A stretch of DNA of 64,000 nt, taken from positions 494,022-558,021 of the forward strand of contig VYZB01000530.1 in NCBI GenBank assembly GCA_013397455.1, given 5' to 3'. Numbering within the stretch: position 1 is the first letter of the stretch; the number at the start of each line of letters is the position of its first letter. The translations under genes and the position numbers were made by a program. Origin of the DNA: Crotophaga sulcirostris (lineage: Eukaryota; Chordata; Aves; Cuculiformes; Crotophagidae). Below, one piece after another: positions 39,801-51,600 of the stretch. The notes under the pieces are model-generated. The model did no database searches. It saw only the letters and a list, made by a program, of their open reading frames with translations, and was not told the DNA's origin.

Positions 39801-42800
39801 GGCTATTAAGATACACAGGATAAAAGGTGCACAGGCAGTTTCTTATTTTTTTGAGTGGTTTATTCTGAAAATGTTAGCCACAGCACATTAAAAATCCTTT
39901 TCAGTTAATCTCTTTTGTTAAGAAAGCAAAAGCTGACAGAAGGTGTATATTTGCATCTCATTCCGGCATGGTGTTGGCATTCAGCCAGAGCATGCATGGA
40001 AAACCAGGTATTCAAAGCCACTCTTTAGTGTATACGTAGCCCGTAGAAGCAGGGACTCAACTGCCTCAAAAGCCTCTTCCATTCTTATGATAGCAATCTA
40101 GTCATAAGCACTTTTACCCACAAAGCAATAAGAAACTCTTAACAGCAGCAAAACATTTGCGTCTGATTTTGGATACAAGGAGCCCATACTAATCAGTTTC
40201 TTCACACACGGAACAGCTACAAAAGATGGAGTTTTGCAGATACCTTTACAGAGACAAACCGAGTACATTCTTCTCTTGAACAGCTGAAGCATAGTTTTAT
40301 GATAAGTAATAAAATCAGACCCATGATAGCTAGTAAATCACTTTGAGATATTTCTGTTTGATAGTCTTCTTATGCTGAAAATGCTGCCTAACAGTAGCCA
40401 ATGCTGCAAATCCATGCACAATTATTTCAAGGATGTAACTTCAAGGAATGTGTCTTGCTTTGCCTCCATAGAGACAGACAGTAAAAATTTTACTTTAACA
40501 TTCTAGTTTTTCTTCGTATGGCCTATAGGGAAATAATTAAAACAAGCAGTTGCCAAGGAAGTTCTGCAAACTTCTCTTAGAGAAGTAAGTATATCCTACT
40601 ATATACATCTGAACGAATATTTATTATGTAGTATTAGCTGCAAGCTGACAATAAGCTCAGTGTTTTGCCATTTATATTATGCTGTTGCTGAGCTTGAAAT
40701 GAACACCAGACAACTGCAAGTTGTATCAGGAAAGATTAACTGTTGTACTTTGCCTAGAAAATACCCAAGTGTTAGTTTTACCATGAAAAGCAATTGATTT
40801 ACAATTGTAACAGGAAATCAGATAGACCTCAGAAAGATCCTGTCTCGCTGTTTTGTATGTCAATACATAAGTTTCTATCAATGCGATTAAAATAATATCA
40901 AAGAAGCAACAGTTTCTGCTAGTAGTGGGATTTTTTGCCTTTTAAAACTGAATTCTGTCAGAATGTGGTATAATAAGACACAGATAAAACTTTTGAGTTA
41001 TTTTTATTCTCATCAGAAAGTATCCAGACCATCACCATTCATCACCAAAACAGAGTTCAAAATGTATTATCTTCTCTAGAAACAACTTGAGTAAAGTGAA
41101 AGGTAAATGAGACCATACTTTATAGATACATATCTCTTTCAATCTGTTGCAGCAGATGTTGTAGTCTCAAGTCCATCAGCCCAAAATAAGAACAACACAA
41201 AGAGAATTCATGATTACAAAAAAACCGACTGCTACAGATCTGAGATACTTCAATAATGATGTAATGTAATAACTATCTATACGATCAGTTTTAGGAAAAT
41301 TCAGAAATGTACTTGAATGTTGCAGATCCATCTTTTCTGTCTACTGTGTCCATATGTATACTTCTGGTTGCAATAAAATCTACCTAGACTCTTAATATAT
41401 TTTTTTATTGGTCAACTGTTGAATAATAACAAAATAAATAATCCAGAGATTACTTAGAACATATCAACTTCCCTCTAAACCTGAATTCTAAGATAAGAAT
41501 GTAATCACTTGATTTTTCCCCTTTGATCTCATGAATCCTGCAGTCCTAGCTCCATACTGACCCTAATCCATGCTAAAAAGTCATCCAGTGCTAATAAGTT
41601 CCAGGAGTCAACCTGTAACCCAGTCATCTAGGCAGTCTGCTAGATATTTATTCCTCCCCTAGAGCAGTACTGGAACCCAAATCTACTACTTACTAAGCAG
41701 ACACTTCTGGCAAAAGCCACCATCCTTTTAGTTGAACCCTAAAGCAGGCTGAGTCCTGAAATCTCAGAGCATCTCTGGCAGAGTTCTTGCAGGATGTAAG
41801 AACAGAGAGTCCTGTTTATGGTACCTGTGTTTCAACACTGTATGCATGTCTAGATTGAATTTAGACTTGACCTATACAAATTTAGTCATTTCAGGACTTT
41901 TTTGTTGTTGTTGGCATTTTGTGTAACCTCCTTCTCAAAACAAATCAGTTTGACTTCCCTGGATTGCTTCTATGAACAAATTCCCATGAATATCCCCATA
42001 TCCCCTTGCTTGGTACTTTATTTTTTTAGGAGTTTTGTGGCACAGTACAGTTAACAGTCATAGAGGTGCCTCAGTCAGAATTCCTTGCACACAGAGTGTC
42101 TGGCTAAACCAAACATTAGGATGAGAAAGGTATAAGGAAAACGCAGTCTCTCTGCCAGACTTAAATGCCTGCTGAAGAAATACCCTGAGAAGTATGTGTC
42201 TGTGAAACTAGGACTGACAGCCCAACCGCACCTTCATGCTGTGCCATCACCACACTATCTCTGAGAAAAGACTTCTGAAGACACCTGTCAGTCCTGTATA
42301 ACTTACTTGATCCTAGTGATTGTACAGCCTTTCCATGCAGATCTAGACTGAGACTGTGTCTAATTGTCAACATGAAAATGTCAAGGGCTTCAAATCACTT
42401 CTCCAGGGAAGCACCTGATAAGAAACTCCACCCCAACCTTTCCTTCTCTTCCCTACCATTAATTCCCACATTAATTAATCATATTTTCAATATGCTACAT
42501 CATCAAAACTCAAACAGTGATGAAGTAGGTGAATTGATTAAATGGCTTTGAACCAAGTGCCACTAATTTGAAAATGGTGTTTGTATCAGTACTTCACTCC
42601 AAATTGATCTGGTACTTGAACAAGATCACCTAGTGACCCTCTTATGAAAGATCATTTAACTAGGGATGTATCTATATGTCGTCAGTTCAGACCACACTCC
42701 AGGGAGTGTTCTTGCACTAGTAGTTGGTTTCAGAAAGCAGGCTCCAAAGAGTTATGAACTTTCTTTCCTCAGCTACTGAGCTGTAGGCTTCATCCCATAT

Positions 42801-43366
42801 TGCAGGCAAAATCCTGACCTCAGCTGTTAGTGCTTTCCACAGTCCTCAGCTGGGCAGTGGTTACTGATGTAGCTTGATATTAAGTCTTCAGTTCCTAATA
42901 AATTTCCAGTAGTACCAAATGCAGTCAAGTGTCTCCAAGCAATAGAGGCCATCATGAGCATATCAAACATGTTTTCCAGTGGTTTCCCATGGAAGAGGGG
43001 TATGGAACACAAACTTTCTGTGAATCTTTGCAGCAGAGTATGTGGACAAAATAGCACACCCTGAAAAATCCACATGGTAGAGCACATCATTCAGCAGACA
43101 CCCCAGTTCTGGCACTGCAGCAGTGTAACTGTATTCACACAGAAGAGCATCTGCATCAAACAGCCTTATCTTCCAGATAAGGCCTCCCCCACTAATCTGC
43201 CTTTATACTGCTTTCTGTGCAGAAGCAGCAACAGACTGTGTAAATGAAGTCCACACATAAATACCAATACTTTTACAGTAGCTGTATCTGCTTTAGTAAC
43301 TTTTGCCAAATGAAGTATGCACCGGATGCTGAACTGTCAGATCGGGTCCCTCGTGCAAATAAGTTT
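36886..43366. other. Unassigned non-coding DNA
   Basis: No gene, RNA or recognised repeat over 6.5 kb. A small duplication of ATAAATTCAC lies near 37914-37934. The stretch 41540-41760 is richer in C and has the look of an old repeat, but I cannot name it. From about 43320 the sequence gains CpG sites just before the solo LTR. Confidence 0.55.
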
Positions 43367-43372
43367 GGTGCC
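43367..43372. repeat. Target-site duplication, left copy (GGTGCC)
   Basis: GGTGCC directly precedes the TG that begins the LTR on this strand. The identical six bases follow the LTR at 43760-43765. A 6-bp duplication is typical of class II (alpha/beta-like, ERVK) retroviral integration. Confidence 0.8.
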
Positions 43373-43428
43373 TGCCACGGCCAGGTACAGGGGAGAAAAC
43401 ACACCGATACGATGTAAGTTATGCTCAA

Positions 43429-43467
43429 GCGTCTCCGAGTGTCTCCGAGCGTCTCCGAGCGTCTCCG
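43429..43467. repeat. 10-bp tandem repeat inside the LTR
   Basis: Nearly four head-to-tail copies of GTCTCCGAGC with one T/C variant. On the LTR sense strand it lies immediately downstream of the poly(A) signal, around the predicted U3/R border and R. Confidence 0.93.
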
Positions 43468-43473
43468 TTTATT
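43468..43473 (-). terminator. LTR polyadenylation signal AATAAA
   Basis: AATAAA on the minus strand, followed by CGGAGACG. It would direct 3' end formation of proviral RNA, with cleavage in the tandem-repeat region. Confidence 0.75.
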
Positions 43474-43489
43474 GTTAACAAAGCATCTC

Positions 43490-43497
43490 TATTTATA
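43490..43497 (-). promoter_or_regulatory. LTR TATA box (TATAAATA)
   Basis: TATAAATA on the minus strand, about 17 bases upstream of the AATAAA. The start site would fall near 43465, just after the poly(A) signal, as in avian alpharetrovirus LTRs. It looks intact and could drive minus-strand transcription toward lower coordinates. Confidence 0.7.
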
Positions 43498-43759
43498 TCA
43501 TATTCTAGGTCCATACATGCGGTCACGCGTTACTCGATTGGAGGTTATACTCTATCACCAGGCATTCATGCACCCCCTAAGCCTTATGATTGGTTAGCGT
43601 GTTCAAGCGTAGCTAAGCTTTTGGTTCCTGCCTTGCGGTTTCAGGCATTCTGTTTTGCACATAACTTCTACAAGTCTGTACATGCCTTCCCTATCTCAAG
43701 GTCACTTTGACCTTCATAACTTGCTGTATACTTGTCCTACATTCCTAAGGCCCCCAACA

Positions 43760-43765
43760 GGTGCC
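43760..43765. repeat. Target-site duplication, right copy (GGTGCC)
   Basis: Identical to 43367-43372 and directly next to the CCCCCAACA end of the LTR. Confidence 0.8.
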
Positions 43766-44312
43766 CGTACAAAATACATTATCAAGTTCAAGGTCTTGTC
43801 CCTAAGTGGTTTTTATGTCCTATGCCCAAGATAGTAAGAGAATAAAAATCTACGATTCAGAAGTGAAAAACATCAGTGACAGTTCTAGACTTCCAGTACA
43901 ATGGAACATTCTACAGCAGCATTAAAATTCATCAATGCAGTTGACATGCATTTCTTAGAGGCTGATCCAAAAACGCACTCCCTAATTTCCCTACCATTTA
44001 CCTGCAACCTCCAGAAAAATGTGTCATCTCAAATCTCATCTGCTGCTGCCCCCAGTGTAGAGTGCATTTATTTTACCTTACCTTCTGTCACAAATACGTC
44101 ACAAGATGTACATTTTATAAAATACTCAAAGAAGAAAAGATAAAACTCTAAGAAAGTAAGAGTTCTTACTTTGTATTGCTACATGAGTGCTGTTCCCCTG
44201 CAAGAGGAGAGGACGATAAATTGTATGTGGCAGGTGCATAGCCACAATAAAGAAGACTTCTTTGTAAAATGTTCAGGCACTTTGAGATTAAGAAATAAGT
44301 TTATAAACCTAC

Positions 44313-44364
44313 ATAGGATAGGATAGGGTAGGGCAGGGTAGGATAGGATAAGATAGGATAGGAT
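44313..44364. repeat. (AGGAT)n microsatellite
   Basis: About ten 5-base units, mostly GGATA, with GGGTA and GGGCA variants in the middle. The strand is G-rich. It is not the vertebrate telomere repeat. Confidence 0.93.
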
Positions 44365-45522
44365 GTGTTGAGAATCATGTTTATTCACAACAATTCCACC
44401 ATGCACAGTTTGCAAGTAATTGACTCATTTCTCATGTAAATATGTGCCTTCTAACTGAAGGCATTCTATAGCTCAAATTTCTATGAAAGTTTATAATGAA
44501 CACAGGTAAGACTGCAGCCAATCTTCAGACCGCTGACCGTTTGACATCTGTGGCTCTTGCACCGAAAAAATGTTATTCAGTCTGAAAGAACTAAAACAAA
44601 TCCTGCTTGAATATGTGAGAAGATGTTTTGAAGAGCCATTGATTTATTTGTCATTTACTATCATCTTTTTTTTTATTTTACTTTAATTCTTAGAACAATT
44701 TCCTTTTTTTTCTCTCAGAATTAATTATGTGCCCTTTGCTGTCTGAGCAGAGCTGAGCCCACCTGAGCACAAACCTTGAGCCTCCCATGCTTGGCATGCA
44801 GCTCTGGACTCCATACTGTTAATGTCTTCTTAATGTGCTTCTACTTGGGCACACTTTGGACCACTGCTGGTTCGGCACATTTTCTATCTTGAAAAAGAAT
44901 AATCATGTTATTGCTTTAACTGATATAGTAATATTCATTTCTTATTTTATGTTCTCAGACTTAATTTCTTAGCACACCAATTCTCAAAGAAGTTAGAAAG
45001 AAATGTGAAAAATTATTTGAAAAATATCTCATTAAATATATCCTGAAGGCTTTTGTTAACAATGAAGTTTCTCAAATATTTTTATATTTATATATATGTA
45101 CACACATAGGCACACTTCCTTTTTAAATTGAAACTGATTTTAAGATGTTTCTTCAAGATATACACTGTTTTAGTATGTGTATTTCTTACCACTTTTGCTA
45201 CATCGTATTTAACATAGAAAGAACAAATTTTACCTTAAAAATCAAATCCAAGATTTTTTTTATATTTCTCTTACTTTTAGTTATTTTCTTAACACTAAGC
45301 CAGCCAGCAAATACTTTCAAAAAGCTCATTTTAGTCACTACATACTCAGAGCTGTCAGCTAACTCTCTTTGGAGAGCAGCATCCACATGTTCTCACTGGC
45401 TGAGATCCTCAGCCTCTGTATTTAAAGAGTGATAGAATTCATGCTCTAATCCCATCCAAGGAGATGAAAGACAGATGACAGTAGGTAGTAATAGTAAGAA
45501 AAATGCTTAGGGAGCAAAATAG

Positions 45523-45562
45523 ATTAGACTAGATTCGATTACATTCTATTACATTACGTTAG
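45523..45562. repeat. Degenerate (ATTAC)n 5-base-period tract
   Basis: Eight pentamers in register: ATTAG, ACTAG, ATTCG, ATTAC, ATTCT, ATTAC, ATTAC, GTTAG. A purine-rich tract (45575-45685) follows. Confidence 0.75.
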
Positions 45563-45574
45563 ATGATAAAGCAC

Positions 45575-45685
45575 TGAAGAGAGTGAGAAGTACTGAGATG
45601 GGGAAGAGAAATATAGGAAAAGAGGGAGGGAGAGTGAAAGGGACGGAACGTTGTAAAAGGAGAGTAAGGACAGAGGAGAAACTCA
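45575..45685. repeat. Purine-rich (GA-rich) tract
   Basis: About 110 bases dominated by G and A on the plus strand (GGGGAAGAGAAAT, GAGGGAGGGAGAGTGAAAGG). No coding or repeat-family explanation was found. Confidence 0.75.
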
Positions 45686-48600
45686 GAGCCATAAATTAAA
45701 TTGATATAAAAGATATTCTTGGACAACACAGAAGATTTTAGTCCAAAAAACAACTATTAAGAAAAAAAATTTGTAAATTAGTCCTGCAGAAATTGTGGTT
45801 ATGAAACAGGAATTGAGAAAAAGAGGTAAAGGATAGTGTTTGTGGTTGTTGTTTTTGAAATTGCAGTGAGCACGCTTTATAAAATATTGAAAACTATGAG
45901 TCCACGCTGCTCTAGCTACATACAGCACACACACGAAGCGTGAATGCTTTCCAGCATTAGATAAGAAAGGAGTGGCTCCTCAGTCCAAGTCTAATTTGAC
46001 ATTCCTTTAAGATAGTACCTGTCACCTTCATTTCCTCTTTGAAAAGGTGACAGTTATGCACTTCTGCCTTAAGAGTACTGTGATCCAGTTCTTTCTCTGC
46101 CTGTGAACAGATCTACTAGACATTTGGGCTTAAAGGAAAGAATTCACTGTCCTTTTTTAAGCCAGTCAGGAGCTGTTAGCTCCAAATTGGCTGATTGTCT
46201 TATCTCTGGCTTCAGGATGAACCTATCTAAGTGTCAGAATCTTAAGCTGTTGAGAGAATTATCGATCGAATCTTCAGTCAAAAGTCTTTGAATCACTCAA
46301 AATGCAAGATAGGTTTAGGGACTTTGCAGCTAAAAACTCAAGATGGGAAAACACTTTAAAGTGAAACCTCAATTTCTGTTCAAAAAGGCTCAGAACCAGA
46401 ATGCCCCCAAAAATAGTTTACTGAGCATTTTCATCTCTTTTGTTGTTTTGGTATTAAACAATGTTGGACATACTATGTAAATCATTAAGAATCTATCCAC
46501 TGAATGCTGACGTTGTTCATTAAACATATCATTTGTGTAATAGCACTTCATTAATTATTGAGCTCCTGAATAATGAAAATAATTGTCAAATTATATATTA
46601 ACTGGATAATAGCAAAAACAGGCAAATAGTATTAAGTAATACCTGTAATAATTTAGCATAACAATATATTCTTGAATGAAGCGCTATCAGAAAATAATTA
46701 ACAGTTTACACAGATAAAATTATTAGCTCTTTCATACTAATTCTCTCAGACATTTATAGAGCAATATTATGCAGTGAAAATCAAAGACAACAAAGCATTC
46801 CATTTTCTACTCACCATACACAGAATACTTATATTTTAATACATCCTATTAAAGGTATCTGTGTTTAATATGCATAGACAGCTGCATATTTGTTTTCATA
46901 AATTAATATAGATATACTACAAACCTATTGAAAACTGCCTCGAAAATTTAATTTAGGAAAATTAATAACTTTCTACATTCAGAAATGTCAGAATAATTTT
47001 ATTATCTGCAGTAGTTAGACAGTTAATTCAAACATTTTAAGTAGCTCGTACTAGTGGGCTTAGATATTTTTTCTTTAACAACCATCACAATGAACTGAAA
47101 CTATTAACTTGGAACTGTAGTTAAAACAGCAGTCACATTTGTGTTTTGATATGGACACTAAATTCCCAGGGGTCTTTTGACTGGTTAAATATGGCAAAAT
47201 TTTAAAACTAAAAAAATACACTACAATATTCACATTAAAAAAATTGTAAATAGTTGGTTTTAGTAGTAGCTAAGGAGATTATGTTATTTGTATTATCTAT
47301 ACCTTTAAAAGCTGTGAAGCACTGACTTTCAGGACCAACACCACATCCTGATAAAATCTCAGGTAAGAGTAAATGGCCAGATCTCCCATTCATTACACTT
47401 AAATGGAACAGTATGTGGCCAGATTCACATTCGGATTGAACTGGGAAGTGAGAGGTTATAGCACTTTACTCATAGCTATCATCAGAGTACACAGGTTAAC
47501 AACGGTTGGTATGTCTCTCTGTGTTCTTCCCAATGTTATTAGCACTGTTTATGCTACATTTCCTTCTGCATGGTCCCAGCCACCTTCTGAGAGGATGTCT
47601 GCTAACTGCAGCTAAGAATTGTCCTGCAGTAAGAGATGAGGTGAAGTGCTTTATAAAGCACTTTGCAATTTATGGCTATATAGGTCAGATGTAAGCAGTC
47701 TTTCATGTTAACCAAACCCTCAATCTTATAGGTTTTCCTTTTTCCCAAAGACCTACACAATATAGCTAATGACATTGAAGTCAGTATATCTATCTCAAAA
47801 GGATTAAGGTGATAATCCCACTTACTGAACCCTGAAGGCAATTTCCTTGGTGTTTTCTGTGTCACAAATTCTATATCCTCTTTCTGAAATCCTGACCATA
47901 CCAGATAAATATCATGGTCCACTCTGGGAATTTTTCAGTTTTGTTTCTTGCATGTTTTATTATATCACTGAAGCATAAATGTCACTTGATTTGAATATGC
48001 ATAGGATAAAACTTTTCATTTTAATAGTTCTCATAATTAGGCTATTTTTTTCCACTGATGGTACTAGCCATCATTATTGCAGATGGACCTGGTATTGTTT
48101 TTTTTTAATTTTTTTCAGTCAAAAGAAGGTTAGAAGTGGAAAGTACCAATAGGAAGAAGTGATACACGAACGTTTGTGGTCTTTGGTATAGGGAAGAGCT
48201 TTTGAACCAGCACATGTATGATTAAACACCAGACCTGGTCAGGTAGGAATGATAAAGTCAAAAGTGATACTAAAAGGAGCAAAGATTGAATAGATGTAAA
48301 AAGGAAAGTAGGAACCAGCAAAGAAAGCATTTTTGGGAGACATTTCTTGTCAGGAGCTGATAAATGGTGGGGAAATAGTTGTAGGTAGGCAAAAACACTA
48401 TAACAGTGAAATTTTGCATGAGAGTGAGACAAAACTGTGTGAACACAGACGGTTCCTGTCTAAGAAAATAGAGCTCTCAAGGGGATGAAAAAGCACTTTG
48501 TAATAAAGAAAACTTTTGCGTAGAAAATTACTCCTTTATTCATTCAGGAACAGAAGGGAAGGGACATATGAATAACTGACCACAGGACAGCCAGTTACAG

Positions 48601-51600
48601 CATGCCAGATGCCCCAGAACAACTTCACACATGAATGCTCAACTATTCAGGTAATGGCAAGTAGTGAAACTTTGTAACTTTAATCTCTCTGGCAGTAGAA
48701 GCAGTCTGACACACCTCCTAGGTAGAATCTAGGAGCAATGCAGGACAAACCTTTCTACTTGCTTAGGTACCTGAGATGACCACAGGCAAAGAAGGCTTCA
48801 TGGAAAGGTCCTGCAAAACATTCATGTCAGCAAATACAGGAGTCAAAAGGCCTAACCGGAGCAATTCGAGATTCAAAAATCACATGCCCCTGGGCCTAAC
48901 TGCACTGGTTTTCTGATATAAGTTTCTTCTAATATTTGTCCTTCTTGGTGTATGATTCTAGTATTTAGGAGTCCTTATACCCCTGCCAGGCATTCCCATA
49001 TGCAGTGTCTTAAATTGTATCCTATATGGTGATCTTAGAAGCTCGTTTCCCATCTTTAGGTGTAGGATAGGCCAGTTCTTGAAGTAAACACGCCAATTAT
49101 CTGGCTGAGAGAATGGGCTATGCATATAAGCTCAAAAGATGTTTCACAGAGGAGTCTTGATGGATCTCCAATGCAGTCATTTAAGACAATTTCAGAAATA
49201 TCCATTCATGTTTTTGTAGTATCTAACTAGCCAGTATAGGCCTCCTAACCCTCAGTGTCCTGGCAGATGTGAGTTTCTTCTGTTGAATGTAAATTGACCT
49301 GGGGGTTTAATTCAGCCATGTCCACTTCACTGTTGACATGGTAGATAACTCTTAGATATTACAGTGCTGAGCGTTACATATCCTGAGAGTCTTTGCTTCT
49401 GTGTGTCATCTTGCACAGGGTGTTAAGAAGATACACCAATTAATTTTTATGAGTAAATCAGATACTTCAGTGAGAAGCACCACGGAAATACTAATGAGGA
49501 AATTAATTATTCTACATGGATAGTAAATTAGATGTATGCAGCAAAGATGGCATGTGCTCACTTACTTACCAGCAGTGAGAATACCAAATATTGATTAGTT
49601 GCTCATTAAATCTGCACCATTCATTCTGACAGCTGCCTCTCTGAACTGAAACAGTCCTGTTCCTACCATTATTCATCCCATCGTGCTGTAGGTACTTAAT
49701 TGAGGTGCCTTCATTTTCCAATTTTTTCTGAGGTCAGTGGGATGAAACAGGCCACCCCAGGGACCATTCAACTCCTGCAGTGGCAGATTCAGATGTGAAA
49801 GCTACCTGCCTCCTGACAGGCTATCAGTAGAAAGCTGAATAACTACACTTGAATTTTAGATATTTCCGTAAGTGTCTAAGTGTTAGGTAGGTTACATCAG
49901 GGTATATGTCACCATGAAATTAAGAGTTCTCATAAGACAAAGGGACATTGAGACACAGTTTAGATTAGATTGACAATCTGAATTTAGGCATTTCTTAATT
50001 TTATGTGATTCACTCTGCCTCATCGATAATGTTATTTTAATACTGGAGATTTCTTGACAGTTTGTTAAGGTTTATGTCAACTTTTCTAAATGTTTTGTTG
50101 TGTTGTTATCTTTAGCAGGACAATCAGAAAAAGATTAAGCTGAGCTACATGCCTTTCAACGTAGTCATTGAGTCACTCACTTTTTCCCATATCAGTAAGT
50201 CTTCTTTCATTTTGTTAGTGTCCATGTTTCCCTTTCAAACTCATTTTGAAAATTTCGCTTTTTCTCAAATGCCAGGTATCACAGGCCAAAAAGTGTTTCA
50301 TTTTCATTCTGATTTGACTCTCTCTCTACTCCCTTCATCACTCTGCCTACTTGAGTCCTCATGTTGAATCAGTCTCCAAACAGTTCTTAATTAGGGACAA
50401 TGTAGGAAGAGATATTCATGTTCCATTTCCCCCTCCTTTTAAATTTTGTCATTACTTTAAAAAGAACATTTAGTCAGACAGATTCTTAGACATAAAACTG
50501 AAATTTTGCCATTTCTTGTGGATTATTAATGCATGCTGAGTCAAGGAATGTAGAAGACTTTACCAAACTCCAGCAGCAGCTGCCATTTGGCAGCTTCTAT
50601 TTGGACCCTTCCTAACTCTTCTGACTGATCATGATTGCTGTTGCCTTGGCTTTCAGACCATTCTAGAGAGCACCTCAGACCATCCAAGATCTGGACCACT
50701 CCTTGGAGGTACCCCTCTCTCCCTTTCTCTTCAGTAACTGTCAAAAAAGCTGTGGGAAGACACTGTCCTAAATTAGAAACCTGAGCTGCCTGCCTGAAGT
50801 TCAGCATGAATGCACCAAAAGCAATAGTCTGCAGTATTAATGAGTTTCCTCTCATCTCATTGAAATTCCATAGTCTTTCTTGTTCTCAAATCAAAACCAA
50901 CAGAAAGCAGAGTAGTGGAGCTTTTATCTTCCTACTTGAAAGATCACAGAGAAAATGCATGGAATTATATAGGAAATACTTTGATGTTATTGCATGAGAT
51001 TTAATTCTATGGATCTATCTAACCACTTACCTAAGCAAATCAGATATGACATAGGAAAACATTCTTGAAGGCAATGTGAAAGCTGTTCCTTGCCGCTAGT
51101 GGTGACGTCCAAGGAAATTAAGCTTATATATTATTTAGAAGTACCTTCTTCAAAAAAAAGAACAAGATTCTCCAGAGTAACTGTAATGATATTAAAATAA
51201 AAATACAGAAATTTTGGAAAGGACAAAAGTTTTGGGGTTTCTGAGTACAACAAATCCTATAGGAAACAGTTTGGAGGGCCTGTTATTTCTCATCCACTTA
51301 CTTATAGTTTCTTTGTACCTTTCACTGAAGCATTTGATATAACTCTTCTAGATTAGAGGATGCTGGTCCACAAGGAAGCTACTTGTGACCCAGCATGATA
51401 ATTGTTATGATTCAGAAATTTATAAACTTATTGGTATGCTGCTGATCCTCAGATACTTGTATAAAGTTCAGTTGAGTAAAGGCTTCAAGAATAGGACATA
51501 AGTAAGTAATTCTTCCTAAATTAAAATGCAGTACTATAAGCATTTTCTGAGAGATAATCAAAATGAAACTCAACACTCAAAAGTTATGTTTTCACAGACA

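Larger units (their letters stand above)
43373..43759 (-). mobile_element. Young solo LTR of a class II (ERVK/alpha-like) endogenous retrovirus
   Basis: The LTR is 387 bp, read on the minus strand from TGTTGGGGGCC (43759) to GGCCGTGGCA (43373). It is bounded by TG and CA and flanked by identical GGTGCC. It holds a TATA box, then AATAAA followed by CG about 17 bases on, the compressed arrangement I recall from avian leukosis-type LTRs. A 10-bp tandem repeat follows. About 17 CpG sites remain by hand count, while the surrounding DNA has almost none, so the insertion is recent by comparison with every other element here. No viral genes adjoin either side, which indicates recombination between the two LTRs of a provirus. 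The host family name is not known to me. Confidence 0.83.

Noticed and set aside
44313..44364. Interstitial telomere repeat
   Set aside because: The unit is 5 bases (GGATA/GGGTA), not TTAGGG.
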